Of a stretch of 64,000 nt of DNA, positions 1 through 7,876 are shown one piece after another. The position numbers and the translations under genes are program-made. The notes below the pieces were generated by a model. It did not search any database, was not told the origin of the DNA, and saw only the letters and a program-made list of their open reading frames with translations. Location of the stretch: contig NZ_CP039291.1 in the NCBI RefSeq assembly GCF_004798685.1, forward strand, positions 682,001-746,000. The letters are read 5' to 3'. The stretch comes from Cellulomonas shaoxiangyii. Lineage in GTDB: Bacteria; Actinomycetota; Actinomycetes; Actinomycetales; Cellulomonadaceae. The first letter of the stretch is position 1, and every line of letters starts with the position of its first letter.

Positions 1-512
1 GCCACGGGCGCTCGAGCGTCGACTCGCACAGCGAGTCCTCGCTGGTCGAGGCGCCCCTCGACGAGCTGCACGCGACCGACCTGCTCCCGTTCCAGCAGGC
101 GATCGACGCCGGTGCGCCGGTGGTCATGCTCAACCACCTGCAGTACGCGGCGCTCGACCCCGACCTGCCCGCGTCGCTGAGCCCCCGCGCGTACGCGCTG
201 CTGCGCGACATGGGCTTCGAGGGCGTCACGATCACCGACTCCGTGGGCATGGGGGCGGTGAACCTGCGGTGGGACTTCCCGGAGGCGGCGGTCGCGGCCG
301 TCGGTGCCGGTGCGGATGCCGTGCTGGCGACCGACGGGCGGCAGGCGGTGCGCATGCGCGACGCGCTCGTCGAGGCTGTGCGCTCGGGTGCGCTCCCCGA
401 GGAGCGGGTCTCGGAGGCGGCCGCACGGGTGACCGCGCTGGCCGGCGGCGACCCGGTGGCGATGTCGTGCCTCGACGTGGAGCTGCCGACGTTCGAACCG
501 CCCGCCGGCTGA
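1..512 (+). CDS. Glycoside hydrolase family 3 (NagZ-like), C-terminal part
   Basis: Only the C-terminal ~170 residues are present, because the gene enters from the left edge (codons start at position 3). The first residues read HGRSSVDSH. This matches the end of the GH3 subfamily motif KH(F/I)PGHG-x4-D(S/T)H, whose His belongs to the Asp-His dyad of NagZ-type beta-N-acetylglucosaminidases. The later VTITDSVGMGAV segment carries the expected nucleophile Asp (position 238-240). The family removes terminal beta-GlcNAc or related sugars from glycans. Whether this copy is secreted cannot be judged without the N-terminus. The ~110 residues after the nucleophile are normal for a single-domain member. 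The TGA stop is at 510-512. Family call is firm; substrate is not. Confidence 0.88.
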   Translation, partial: HGRSSVDSHSESSLVEAPLDELHATDLLPFQQAIDAGAPVVMLNHLQYAALDPDLPASLSPRAYALLRDMGFEGVTITDSVGMGAVNLRWDFPEAAVAAVGAGADAVLATDGRQAVRMRDALVEAVRSGALPEERVSEAAARVTALAGGDPVAMSCLDVELPTFEPPAG

Positions 513-588
513 CGGCTCCACGGCGTCGCGGGACGCCGTCGTCCGGCGGCGTGCGCGCGCACCGGCCCGATGCCCCGGACGAAACGTT

Positions 589-600
589 TGCAACGTTGCA
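589..600. promoter_or_regulatory. Perfect 12-bp palindrome, LacI-type operator candidate
   Basis: TGCAACGTTGCA is a perfect palindrome inside GAAACGTTTGCAACGTTGCA (581-600), in the leader of the GH43 gene that starts at 809. Its CAACGTTG core recurs at 5291-5298 in the promoter region of the arabinanase. Even palindromes with a central CG are typical of LacI-family operators. The regulator is not identified. Confidence 0.5.
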
Positions 601-778
601 GAACGGCCCCGCGCCGGAGTACAGGTAGACCACCCCGCGGCCTCGGCGCCCGGGCGCCCCGCAGTCGTGGCGCCCGCGCGCGCACCGCGGGCCCGCACCG
701 GCGCCGGGCGTGACACGCGGGCCGGTGTGTCCCGCGTCCCCACCGCCCGACCCTTGCGCCCACTCGTCACGGCTCGGT

Positions 779-792
779 TGTGAGCGCTCACA
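779..792. promoter_or_regulatory. Symmetric lac-type operator (TGTGAGCGCTCACA)
   Basis: This is a perfect 14-bp palindrome 16 bp upstream of the GH43 start. With the preceding T it matches the core of the idealised symmetric E. coli lac operator. It differs by one symmetric substitution from the 14-bp box TGGGAGCGCTCCCA bound by CebR/CelR-type LacI regulators of cellulase genes in actinobacteria. Its place just before the SD sequence fits repression after initiation. The binding protein is inferred, not seen. Confidence 0.7.
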
Positions 793-808
793 CCACGAGG
801 AGCCCGCC

Positions 809-2734
809 ATGCACCCCTCTCCACCGCCCGCCCCCGGCAGGACGCGCGCGACCGTCAGACGCCTCGCCGCGGTCCTGCTCACCGCCGTGCTCGCCGCGGC
901 GGCCCTGGTCGCCGTGCCCGCGACCGCGACGGCCGTGGGGGAGGAGACCGTCCGCAACCCGCTGCTGCCCGACGGCGCCGACCCGTGGCTGCAGTTCCAC
1001 GACGGCAGCTACTACCTGGCGACGACCACGTGGAGCTCGCAGCTGGTCATGCGCAAGTCCCCGACCCTCGCCGGCCTGCGCTCGGCCGCGCCCGTGCACG
1101 TCTGGTCGGAGACGGCCGCCGACAGCGGCTTCAACTTCTGGGCGCCCGAGTTCCACCGCCTGACCGGCCCCAACGGCACGCGCTGGTACCTCATGTACAC
1201 CTCGGGCACGTCCGCGAACCTCGACGGGCAGAAGCTGCGCGTGCTCGAGAGCGCGGGCGACGACCCCATGGGCCCCTACACGTTCCGCAGCACCCCGATG
1301 CCGAGCACGTGGAACATCGACGGCACGTACCTCACGGTCGGCAGCCAGCTGTACCTGCTGTGGTCGGAGTGGCAGGGCGCGGACCAGAGCGTCTGGATCA
1401 CGCGCATGAGCAACCCGTGGACGGTCACGGGCGCGCGCGTGCTCATCTCACGCCCCACCCACTCCTGGGAGACGCAGGGCGGCCGGACCAACGAGGCGCC
1501 CGAGGTGATCCAGCGCAACGGCCGCACGCACGTCGTGTTCTCGGCCAGCTCGTGCAACACGCCGGACTACAAGCTCGGGCTGCTGACGCTGACGGGCAGC
1601 GACCCGATGTCCGCGTCGGCGTGGACGAAGCGGTCGACGCCCGTGTTCCAGCGGGCCAACGGGGTGTACGGGCCGGGCCACAACGGTTTCTTCCGGTCGC
1701 CCGACGGCACGCAGGACTGGCTCGTCTACCACGCGAACGCGACGACGTCCCAGGGCTGCGGCGACACCCGCTCGACGCGCGCCCAGCCGTTCACGTGGGC
1801 CTCCGACGGCACGCCGAGCTTCGGCGCGCCCGTGTCGACGTCCACCGACCTCGCGGTCCCGTCCGGTGAGATGGGCCCGATCACGGCGGCGGTCGAGGGC
1901 GCCGCGTGGACGCTGGTCAACCGCAGCTCCGGCCGCTGCGCCGGCGTCGCGGGCGGCTCCGCCACCGACGGTGCGGACGTCGCCCAGTACGGCTGCGACA
2001 CCGCGTCGAGCCGCTGGGTGCTCGACCCGACGGCCGACGGCTACTACCGGATCGTCAACAGGGCGAGCAACAAGGTCGTCGACGTCGCGGACTGCGGGAC
2101 GGCCGACGGCACGGACGTGCGGCAGTGGGCGTGGCTGAACAACACCTGCCAGCAGTGGCAGGTCACGCCGACGACGGACGGCTGGTCGCGCCTGACCAAC
2201 CGCGCGTCGGGCAAGGTCCTCGACCTCGCGGGCTGCGGTACCGCCGACGCGACGAACATCCGGATCTGGTCGTCGACCGGGTCGACCTGCCAGCAGTGGC
2301 GGCTCGCGCCCGCCGGTTCCGTCGCCGTCGTCAGCAGCCAGAGCGGCAAGGTGCTCGACGTCGCGGACTGCTCGAGCGCCGCGGGTGCGGCGGTCCGGGC
2401 GTGGACGTGGAACGGCGCCGCGTGCCAGCGCTGGACGTTCACGCACACCGACAACGGCTACTACCGGGTGCAGCCGGCGTCGTCGACGGGCAGCTGCCTC
2501 GCGGTCACGTCCGGGTCCACGGCCGACGGCGCCGCGCTCGCCCAGGGCGCCTGCTCCGGGACGGCGTCCCAGTGGCGCATCGACCCGCTCGCCGACGGGT
2601 CCGTCCGGCTCGTCGCCCGGAACAGCGGGAAGGCGCTCGACCTGGCGAGCTGCGGCCTCGCCACCGGCAACGCGCTCGTGCAGTGGCCGTGGCTGGACAA
2701 CATCTGCCAGCGGTTCACGCTGCGGGCGGTCTGA
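809..2734 (+). CDS. Secreted GH43 exo-arabinofuranosidase with C-terminal CBM13
   Basis: The 641-aa protein has a Sec signal (~1-42, Arg-rich then hydrophobic, ending near ATATA), a GH43 catalytic domain (~46-370) and ricin-type beta-trefoil lectin repeats (CBM13, ~375-641). The lectin repeats show recurring VVDVADCGTADGTDV and QQW units. The GH43 catalytic triad is visible as D58 (ADPW), D171 (WNIDGTY) and E229 (TNEAPEV). Modular layout resembles the exo-1,5-alpha-L-arabinofuranosidase SaAraf43A of Streptomyces, so release of arabinose from arabinan chain ends is the best guess. The ATG at 809 was chosen because GAGGAG (797-802) precedes it and a signal peptide follows; an upstream in-frame GTG at 710 would destroy the signal. 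Two operator-like palindromes lie upstream. The gene converges with the endo-arabinanase gene and shares its terminator. Confidence 0.92.
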   Translation: MHPSPPPAPGRTRATVRRLAAVLLTAVLAAAALVAVPATATAVGEETVRNPLLPDGADPWLQFHDGSYYLATTTWSSQLVMRKSPTLAGLRSAAPVHVWSETAADSGFNFWAPEFHRLTGPNGTRWYLMYTSGTSANLDGQKLRVLESAGDDPMGPYTFRSTPMPSTWNIDGTYLTVGSQLYLLWSEWQGADQSVWITRMSNPWTVTGARVLISRPTHSWETQGGRTNEAPEVIQRNGRTHVVFSASSCNTPDYKLGLLTLTGSDPMSASAWTKRSTPVFQRANGVYGPGHNGFFRSPDGTQDWLVYHANATTSQGCGDTRSTRAQPFTWASDGTPSFGAPVSTSTDLAVPSGEMGPITAAVEGAAWTLVNRSSGRCAGVAGGSATDGADVAQYGCDTASSRWVLDPTADGYYRIVNRASNKVVDVADCGTADGTDVRQWAWLNNTCQQWQVTPTTDGWSRLTNRASGKVLDLAGCGTADATNIRIWSSTGSTCQQWRLAPAGSVAVVSSQSGKVLDVADCSSAAGAAVRAWTWNGAACQRWTFTHTDNGYYRVQPASSTGSCLAVTSGSTADGAALAQGACSGTASQWRIDPLADGSVRLVARNSGKALDLASCGLATGNALVQWPWLDNICQRFTLRAV

Positions 2735-2750
2735 CGACGCGTGCGACGCA

Positions 2751-2784
2751 GGACGGGGCACGGCCGGCCGGCCGTGCCCCGTCC
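2751..2784. terminator. Bidirectional hairpin terminator between GH43 genes
   Basis: A perfect 34-bp inverted repeat (left end GGACGGGGCACGG) fills the gap between two convergent genes that stop at 2734 and 2803. It is symmetric, so it can fold in both transcripts. There is no U-tract, as is usual for actinobacterial terminators. Confidence 0.85.
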
Positions 2785-2802
2785 TCGTGCCTCACCGAGG
2801 GG

Positions 2803-5196
2803 TCAGCGTGCCGCGAGCGCGGCGACCTCCTCGGCCGTGAGGGCCGACCCGTGCACGGTCAGCTCGTCGACGGCGCCGGCGAACGGCGTGTCCCACCAGT
2901 TGACGCCGAGGGCGAAGGTGCCCGTGGCCGTCGTGAACACGTTCGGGAACCCGGTGCCGGTGAAGCGCTGGGCGCCGTCCACGTACACGGCGACGTCCCC
3001 GCCGTCGACGGTCAGGGTCAGGTGGCTCCACTCGCCGGCGGGGATGGTCCCGCCCGTGCTGGCGTCGTACCAGGCGGTGCCGGACCAGACCATCGTCGAG
3101 CCGTCCGGTCCCTGCGGGACGACGCTCACCCAGCTCTCGGGGTCGCGCGCCCCGAAGAACGTGGTCGTGAACCCGGTGACCACGTCGGGACGCACCCACA
3201 GCGACACGGTGTACGTCGGGCCGCTGATGAGCCCGTCGGGCAGGCGCACGCCGCTGGCGCCGTCGAGCTGCACGGCCTGCCCCTCGACGCCCTCGACGTA
3301 GGAGACGGTCCCGCCGGCCGCGTCGACGCGCGGCCCGGTGACCGTGCCGGCCGGCAGGGCGCCGGACGCCTCGGCGAGGTCGCCCTCGAACGACCAGGCA
3401 CCGACGAGACCGCCGGCCGCGCGCTCGAGCACGGTGAGGGTGAACCGCGTCGTGGCGGTGCGGCGCTCGTTGCGGACCGTGGCGGTGAGCGTGACGGTCG
3501 CGTCGCCGGCACCGTGCTCGGGGCGCGTCACCTCCCCGGTGGGGGAGACGACGGCGGGGTCGCTCGACGCCCACGTGATCGTGGTGCCGTGCGTGCCGGT
3601 GGTCGGCAGCGCGAGGTCCGCGACCACGGCGGACGTGTCGCCGAGGTCGAGGTCGGCGACGACGGCCGCGACGGCGTCCTTCGCGCTCATCGGCGCGACG
3701 GCGCTGCCCCACAGCGAGACGCCGGCGCGGGACTGCACGGAGAACGTGACGACCCACTCCTGGCGGTCGGGCTGCCACTGGCGCAGGAGCGCACCGTCGT
3801 AGAGCACGCCGTCGACGAGCATGTGCACGCGGTCGCGGCCGGTCTGCAGCCACCAGCCCGTGCGGTCACCCGAGATGCGGCCCAGCGGCTCGAGGCGCAC
3901 GTCCACGGCCCGCGTCACGTCCGCGGAGATGGCCTTGCCGTGGTCGATGAGCGCGTAGTCGCCGACCACGTCGCTGCGGGAGATCGTCTCGGGGTGGTGC
4001 TTGTGGCCCTTCGTGGCGGGCGGCTCGCCCGCGTACCGGTACGGCGCGACGACGGGCCAGCCGCGGGCGTTCATCGCCAGCTCGTGCACCCGGACGTTGT
4101 GGGTCTCGCCCTGGCCGGGGAAGCGGCTGTGGAACACGAGGAACTGCTTGCCCGTCTCCGGGTCGGTGTACGTCGAGTTGTGGCCGGGGGAGACGTAGCC
4201 GGTGCCGAGGCCCGTGCCGGGGTCGCCGACCTCGCGCTGGAAGATGTGGTTGCCCATGACCTTGACGCCGTACGGGGCGATCGACGCGTCGTCGAAGAGC
4301 GGCAGCGACGGGTCCGAGCGCACCTGGGACATGTCGTTGCCCTCGGCGTCGACGTAGGGCCCGTCGGGGTTCTTCGACCGGACGACGCGCATGTTGTACC
4401 CGCCGTTGGCGTCGAGCCCGCCGAACGACAGGAACATGTAGTAGTAGCCGGTGTCCTCGTCGAACATGATGTTCGGCGCCTCGATGCGGCTGTGGTTCCC
4501 GCCGAGCAGGTGCGTGCCGTACCCCTGGCCGGGCAGGGGGAAGCCCGTCGCCGGGTCCATCTCGAGGATGAAGATGCCGCCGGAGTACGACCCGTAGACC
4601 ATCCACAGCCGGCCCTCGGCGTCGACGAACGTGTCGGGGTCGACGACGTTCGGGTGGATGCGCGCGTCGTAGATCTCGCCGTCCTCGCTGGGCTGGTCCC
4701 ACATGCCCGAGCGCAGGAAGATCCCGAGGTCCTCGTAGGGGCCGTCGACGGAGTCGGCCACGGCGACGCCCATCGCGGAGCGGGGCGAGTCGCCCTTGCA
4801 GGCGTTGTAGTACATGTAGAAGCGGCCGTCGCCGAGCTGGATGACGTCCGCGGCCCAGAGGGTGTCGGTCTGCGCCCACTCGAGGGCCTCCGCCAGCTCC
4901 GCGGTGACGTCCTCGAAGATGGGGTTGTCGGGCGTGACTCCCGCCGCGACCTGCTCCCAGTGCAGCAGGTCGTCGGTCTTGGCGACCTGCAGGTGGGACC
5001 CGAAGGCCCAGATCTCGTCGTCGGCGACGACGACCGAGGGGTCGTGGACGGTGGCGTCGGTGAACGTGGGCGCGGGCGGCGGGGCGGGCCGCCCGGGCGG
5101 GCCTGCGGCGGCGGGCGACGCCGTCGAGCCGACGAGGGCGACGGCGAGGACGAGCGGGACGAGACCGCGAACGGTCCGGGGTGGTGGGGTGCGCAC
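2803..5196 (-). CDS. Secreted Abn2-like endo-1,5-alpha-L-arabinanase (GH43) with Ig-like and LamG domains
   Basis: The 797-aa protein has a signal peptide (~1-31), a GH43 five-blade propeller (~42-350), an Abn2-type accessory beta domain (~375-470), an atrophied bacterial Ig-like domain (~480-570) and a C-terminal LamG/concanavalin-like domain (~585-797). The catalytic triad is D52 (HDPS), D186 (VVDPDTF) and E239 (SRIEAPN). The GHNSTYTDPETGK and PVVAPYRYAGEP stretches match the Bacillus subtilis Abn2 subgroup. Its expected role is internal cleavage of alpha-1,5-arabinan outside the cell; LamG may bind polysaccharide. The start is GTG with AGGAGG (5202-5207) 6 nt upstream. A CAACGTTG operator candidate lies upstream and is shared with the divergent 5362 gene. 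Abn2 is about 440 aa without the last two domains, so this is an extended version. Confidence 0.92.
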   Translation of the reverse strand: MRTPPPRTVRGLVPLVLAVALVGSTASPAAAGPPGRPAPPPAPTFTDATVHDPSVVVADDEIWAFGSHLQVAKTDDLLHWEQVAAGVTPDNPIFEDVTAELAEALEWAQTDTLWAADVIQLGDGRFYMYYNACKGDSPRSAMGVAVADSVDGPYEDLGIFLRSGMWDQPSEDGEIYDARIHPNVVDPDTFVDAEGRLWMVYGSYSGGIFILEMDPATGFPLPGQGYGTHLLGGNHSRIEAPNIMFDEDTGYYYMFLSFGGLDANGGYNMRVVRSKNPDGPYVDAEGNDMSQVRSDPSLPLFDDASIAPYGVKVMGNHIFQREVGDPGTGLGTGYVSPGHNSTYTDPETGKQFLVFHSRFPGQGETHNVRVHELAMNARGWPVVAPYRYAGEPPATKGHKHHPETISRSDVVGDYALIDHGKAISADVTRAVDVRLEPLGRISGDRTGWWLQTGRDRVHMLVDGVLYDGALLRQWQPDRQEWVVTFSVQSRAGVSLWGSAVAPMSAKDAVAAVVADLDLGDTSAVVADLALPTTGTHGTTITWASSDPAVVSPTGEVTRPEHGAGDATVTLTATVRNERRTATTRFTLTVLERAAGGLVGAWSFEGDLAEASGALPAGTVTGPRVDAAGGTVSYVEGVEGQAVQLDGASGVRLPDGLISGPTYTVSLWVRPDVVTGFTTTFFGARDPESWVSVVPQGPDGSTMVWSGTAWYDASTGGTIPAGEWSHLTLTVDGGDVAVYVDGAQRFTGTGFPNVFTTATGTFALGVNWWDTPFAGAVDELTVHGSALTAEEVAALAAR

Positions 5197-5285
5197 GGCG
5201 GCCTCCTGGTGCAGCGCTGGACTGGAGGGATGCGACCACGGACGTCGGGGGACGTCCGTCGTCGCGTGACCGACCGTACGGGCCT

Positions 5286-5303
5286 TTGTTCAACGTTGTA
5301 AAG
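5286..5303. promoter_or_regulatory. Operator candidate between divergent arabinanase and secreted-barrel genes
   Basis: The imperfect palindrome TTGTTCAACGTTGTAAAG contains CAACGTTG (5291-5298), the same core as at 591-598. It lies about 90 bp before the arabinanase start and 60 bp before the 5362 gene, so one bound dimer could control both. The LacI-type assignment is inferred from symmetry. Confidence 0.55.
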
Positions 5304-5361
5304 AGACGATGATGAGGGTGGCCCCCCGGGCCGCACCCCCCACCCCTCGATCGGAGCACTC

Positions 5362-6315
5362 GTGTCCCCACGCCCCCGTCCCCGCAGCATCCGCCCCCGG
5401 CTCCTCGCCGGACCGGCCGCCCTCGCGCTCGCCGGCGTGGTCGCGGCCACGGTGCTCGCGCCCGGGGCCGCCGCCGCCGACACCCCGCCCGCGCGGCCCG
5501 TGACGACGATGTGGGTCTGGGACAACTCCATCCCGCGCGAGGTCGACGCCCGCGGCACGGGGTACGCCCCCGCCGAGCCGGCGACCCTCGCGGCCTGGGC
5601 GGCCGAGCAGGGGCTCACCACCGTGCACCTGTCCGCGCCCTGGGCCGCCGACGTCGGCGTGATCGACCCGTGGATGACGGCCGCCGTGGACGCGCTGCGT
5701 GCCGAGGGCGTCGACGTGGGCGTGCTCGGCGGCGACCCGCCGTGGCTCGACGAGCCGCACCTCGCGGTGTGGTGGCTGCAGGCCGCGACGCGCGGCCGCA
5801 CGGTCACGCACGTGCAGATGAACGTCGAGCCCTGGACGCTGCCCGGCTGGCAGACCGACCGCGCCGGCATCCTGACCCGCTGGTTCACGATGCTCGACGC
5901 GGCGAAGGCGGCGCTGCCGGAGGGCGTCGGGCTCGGCGTCGACGTGCCGTACTGGCTCGCGTGGGAGCCTGCGCCGGGCGGCGGGACCGTCGCGGAGGCC
6001 GTCTTCGCGCGGGCCGACTCCGTCGGCATCGTGACGTTCGTCGACCACGCGCAGGGCCACGACGGCATCCTCACCCTCTCCGCGGACGCGGTCGCGCAGG
6101 CCGTCGCCGCGGGCGTCCCGTTCACGATCGGCGTCGAGACCGACACCCCCGCGGTGGCCGGCGGCGCCGAGTGGACGTTCGGCGACGACGACCCGGCGGT
6201 GCTGACCGCCGAGGTGCAGGTCGTGCACGACGCCCTCGTCGCGACGCCCGGCTACCGCGGCGTCTCCGTGCAGCACTACCGCACGTGGCGCGAGCTGGTG
6301 GGTGCGACCCCCTGA
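5362..6315 (+). CDS. Uncharacterised secreted protein, predicted (beta/alpha)8 hydrolase-like barrel
   Basis: The 317-aa product has a signal peptide (~1-39, ending GAAAA). I do not recognise a named family. Eight evenly spaced hydrophobic strand-like segments can be seen: MWVW, TVHLSAPW, VGVLGGDPPW, THVQMNVEPW, GLGVDVPYW, VGIVTFVDHA, FTIGVETDTP and GVSVQHYRTW. Glu156 in NVEPW falls at the end of strand 4 and Glu259 in IGVETD at the end of strand 7. Clan GH-A glycosidases place their acid/base (usually in an N-E-P motif) and nucleophile there. GTG start with GGAG at 5353-5356. Divergent from the arabinanase and sharing its operator region, so a role in arabinan or pectin side-chain breakdown is plausible. 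The fold and catalysis are inference only. Confidence 0.7.
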   Translation: MSPRPRPRSIRPRLLAGPAALALAGVVAATVLAPGAAAADTPPARPVTTMWVWDNSIPREVDARGTGYAPAEPATLAAWAAEQGLTTVHLSAPWAADVGVIDPWMTAAVDALRAEGVDVGVLGGDPPWLDEPHLAVWWLQAATRGRTVTHVQMNVEPWTLPGWQTDRAGILTRWFTMLDAAKAALPEGVGLGVDVPYWLAWEPAPGGGTVAEAVFARADSVGIVTFVDHAQGHDGILTLSADAVAQAVAAGVPFTIGVETDTPAVAGGAEWTFGDDDPAVLTAEVQVVHDALVATPGYRGVSVQHYRTWRELVGATP

Positions 6316-6378
6316 CCGCTGCTGCGGCGGCTGCGCCCCCGCCCCGGGCCGCGCCCAGCGGCTCGCGGGCGGGTGGCG

Positions 6379-6720
6379 TCAGTCGACCCGCTCGCCCTCG
6401 AGCGGACCGCCGGCGGCCCGCCACCCGATGAGCCCGCTCGCCAGGTCCACGACGTCGAACCCGAGCTCGGTGAGCAGCCGCGCCGCGCCGCGGGACAGCA
6501 GCCCCCCGGTGCAGAACGTGACGAGCAGGCGGTCGTCCGGGAGGTCGACCGCGCGCGCCTCGAGCTCGCGCAGCGGCAGGTGCACCGCGCCGGGGACGTG
6601 GTGGCGGGCCCACTCGCGCCCGCCGCGCACGTCGACGACCAGCGCGCCGGCCTCGACGAGGCGCACCGCCTCGCGGGCGTCGACCGACGGCACCCCGCGG
6701 AGGCGGTCGCGGAAGCTCAC
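6379..6720 (-). CDS. Single-domain rhodanese-like protein
   Basis: The 113-aa cytoplasmic protein has one rhodanese fold. The active-site loop is CTGGLLSR with Cys70, matching the C-x-x-G-x-x-S/R loop of small sulfurtransferases. The CH2A-like VDVRGGREWARHHVPGAVHLPL segment (~29-50) is typical. It should move sulfane sulfur or act as a persulfide carrier. It is last in a leftward operon. Its GTG start overlaps the stop of the upstream membrane protein by 4 nt (GTGA), which suggests translational coupling. Confidence 0.92.
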   Translation of the reverse strand: MSFRDRLRGVPSVDAREAVRLVEAGALVVDVRGGREWARHHVPGAVHLPLRELEARAVDLPDDRLLVTFCTGGLLSRGAARLLTELGFDVVDLASGLIGWRAAGGPLEGERVD

Positions 6721-6980
6721 CGGCGTGCCTCCCGCCGCACGTTGCGGAGCGTGAGCACCCCGCCGACCACGGGCACGAGGGCGAGCAGCCGGGTGCGCAG
6801 CAGCAGGTCCCGGCCGAGCAGCGCGGCGACCGCGACCGTCAGGTACAGCGCGCCGTGCACGGGGCCGAGCGCGGACGTGACGCCGTGCGCGTGCACGGTG
6901 GCGAGGTTGGCGAGCAGGACGAGCACGCTCAGGGTCTCGAGCACGGACAGGACGCCCAGCGTGCGCAGCAGCGGCCTCAC
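6717..6980 (-). CDS. DUF3817-like small integral membrane protein
   Basis: The 87-aa protein has about three hydrophobic helices (LGVLSVLETLSVLVLLANL, PVHGALYLTVAVAALL, LLALVPVVGGVLTL) and an Arg-rich C-terminus. A short membrane protein with a conserved Glu in helix 1 and a PVHG motif resembles DUF3817, a family of unknown function. It overlaps both neighbours by 4 nt, so it is made as part of the operon. GTG start. Confidence 0.7.
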   Translation of the reverse strand: MRPLLRTLGVLSVLETLSVLVLLANLATVHAHGVTSALGPVHGALYLTVAVAALLGRDLLLRTRLLALVPVVGGVLTLRNVRREARR

Positions 6981-7432
6981 GACTCGGCGCCCGGGCGCAC
7001 GACCATGAGCACGACGACGGTCGTCCAGAGCAGGTTGAACACGCCGGCGAGGCCGCGCAGCACGCGGAGCCGGGCGCCGTCGTCCGGGGTCCGGAGCGCC
7101 TCGCGCTGGATGGGCGTGATGCGCAGGACGAGGACCCCGCCGGCCACGGCGGTGAGCACCATCGCGAGCGTGATCCAGACCTCGGTGAGCCGCCCCTGCA
7201 CGGCGGCGAGCACGAGCCCGATCAGGGGCACGGCGAGCGCGAGCGCGCCGTACAGCCGCGTGACGCGGTGCAGCACCGCCGCGACCGACGCGCTGCGCCC
7301 GTCGCCGTCGGCCGCCCCGCCCAACCGGCCGGCGAGCGGTGCGTACCGCGGGAAGAGGCTGGTGGTGACGGCGACGGGCCCGACGAAGAGGATGCCCGCG
7401 ACGACGTGTGCGGCGAGCAGGAGGCGTTCCAT
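6977..7432 (-). CDS. DUF2269-like integral membrane protein
   Basis: The 151-aa protein has four predicted transmembrane helices: an N-terminal LLLAAHVVAGILFVGPVAVTT segment, two in the middle and one near the C-terminus. An early His in the first helix (LLAAHVVAGILFVG) is typical of DUF2269 or copper/heme-type four-helix membrane proteins. Function is unknown. It starts 9 nt after the MarR gene's stop and overlaps the next gene by 4 nt, so MarR probably controls it. Confidence 0.7.
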   Translation of the reverse strand: MERLLLAAHVVAGILFVGPVAVTTSLFPRYAPLAGRLGGAADGDGRSASVAAVLHRVTRLYGALALAVPLIGLVLAAVQGRLTEVWITLAMVLTAVAGGVLVLRITPIQREALRTPDDGARLRVLRGLAGVFNLLWTTVVVLMVVRPGAES

Positions 7433-7441
7433 ACCTTCAGG

Positions 7442-7867
7442 CTAACTGAAGGTGGTGCTCCTGACCATGGCCTGCATCTCGGCGCGGAGCGCGTCCACCA
7501 GGCCGGGGTGCGTGGCGGCGAACCGGGCGTCGAGCTCGGCGACCCGTTCACCCGCCTCGGCCAGCAGCCGCTCGCCGGCCTCCGTCACGCGCAGCCGCGA
7601 GGCGGACCCGGCGTGCGCGGTCGCGTCCTCGACGAGCCCGGCGGCGGCGAACGCGGCCACGGTCGCGTGCGCGCTCTGCACGGTGATCCGCGAGCGCCGC
7701 GCCAGGTCGCTGAACGAGATGCCGGGCGTGCCGCGGACGTGGCCGAGCAGGCCGTACTTGCGCGTCGTGAGGCCCAGGGGCTTCAGCGCGTCGGTGAGCG
7801 CCGCGTCCCAGGTGCGCGAGAGCGTCAGCAGCGCCACCGTCGGGCTGAACGGCGGTTGCTGGGGCAT
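7442..7867 (-). CDS. MarR-family transcriptional regulator
   Basis: The 141-aa protein has a winged helix at ~35-100. ISFSDLARRSRITVQSAHATVAAFAAAGLVE is the helix-turn-helix and ASRLRVTEAGERLL is the wing. MarR dimers usually repress their own operon and release DNA on binding phenolic or oxidising ligands. It is second in an operon after the PPOX gene (9-nt gap) and ahead of two membrane proteins and a rhodanese, which suggests a small redox or xenobiotic-response unit. The ligand cannot be read from the sequence. Confidence 0.9.
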   Translation of the reverse strand: MPQQPPFSPTVALLTLSRTWDAALTDALKPLGLTTRKYGLLGHVRGTPGISFSDLARRSRITVQSAHATVAAFAAAGLVEDATAHAGSASRLRVTEAGERLLAEAGERVAELDARFAATHPGLVDALRAEMQAMVRSTTFS

Positions 7868-7876
7868 GTCCGCAGG

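Noticed and set aside
1906..5301. Very long open frame (over 1,100 codons) on the plus strand across the GH43 genes
   Set aside because: It is antisense to the arabinanase and out of frame with GH43, very rich in Arg/Gly/Ala, with no domain. GC-rich codon bias creates such shadows.
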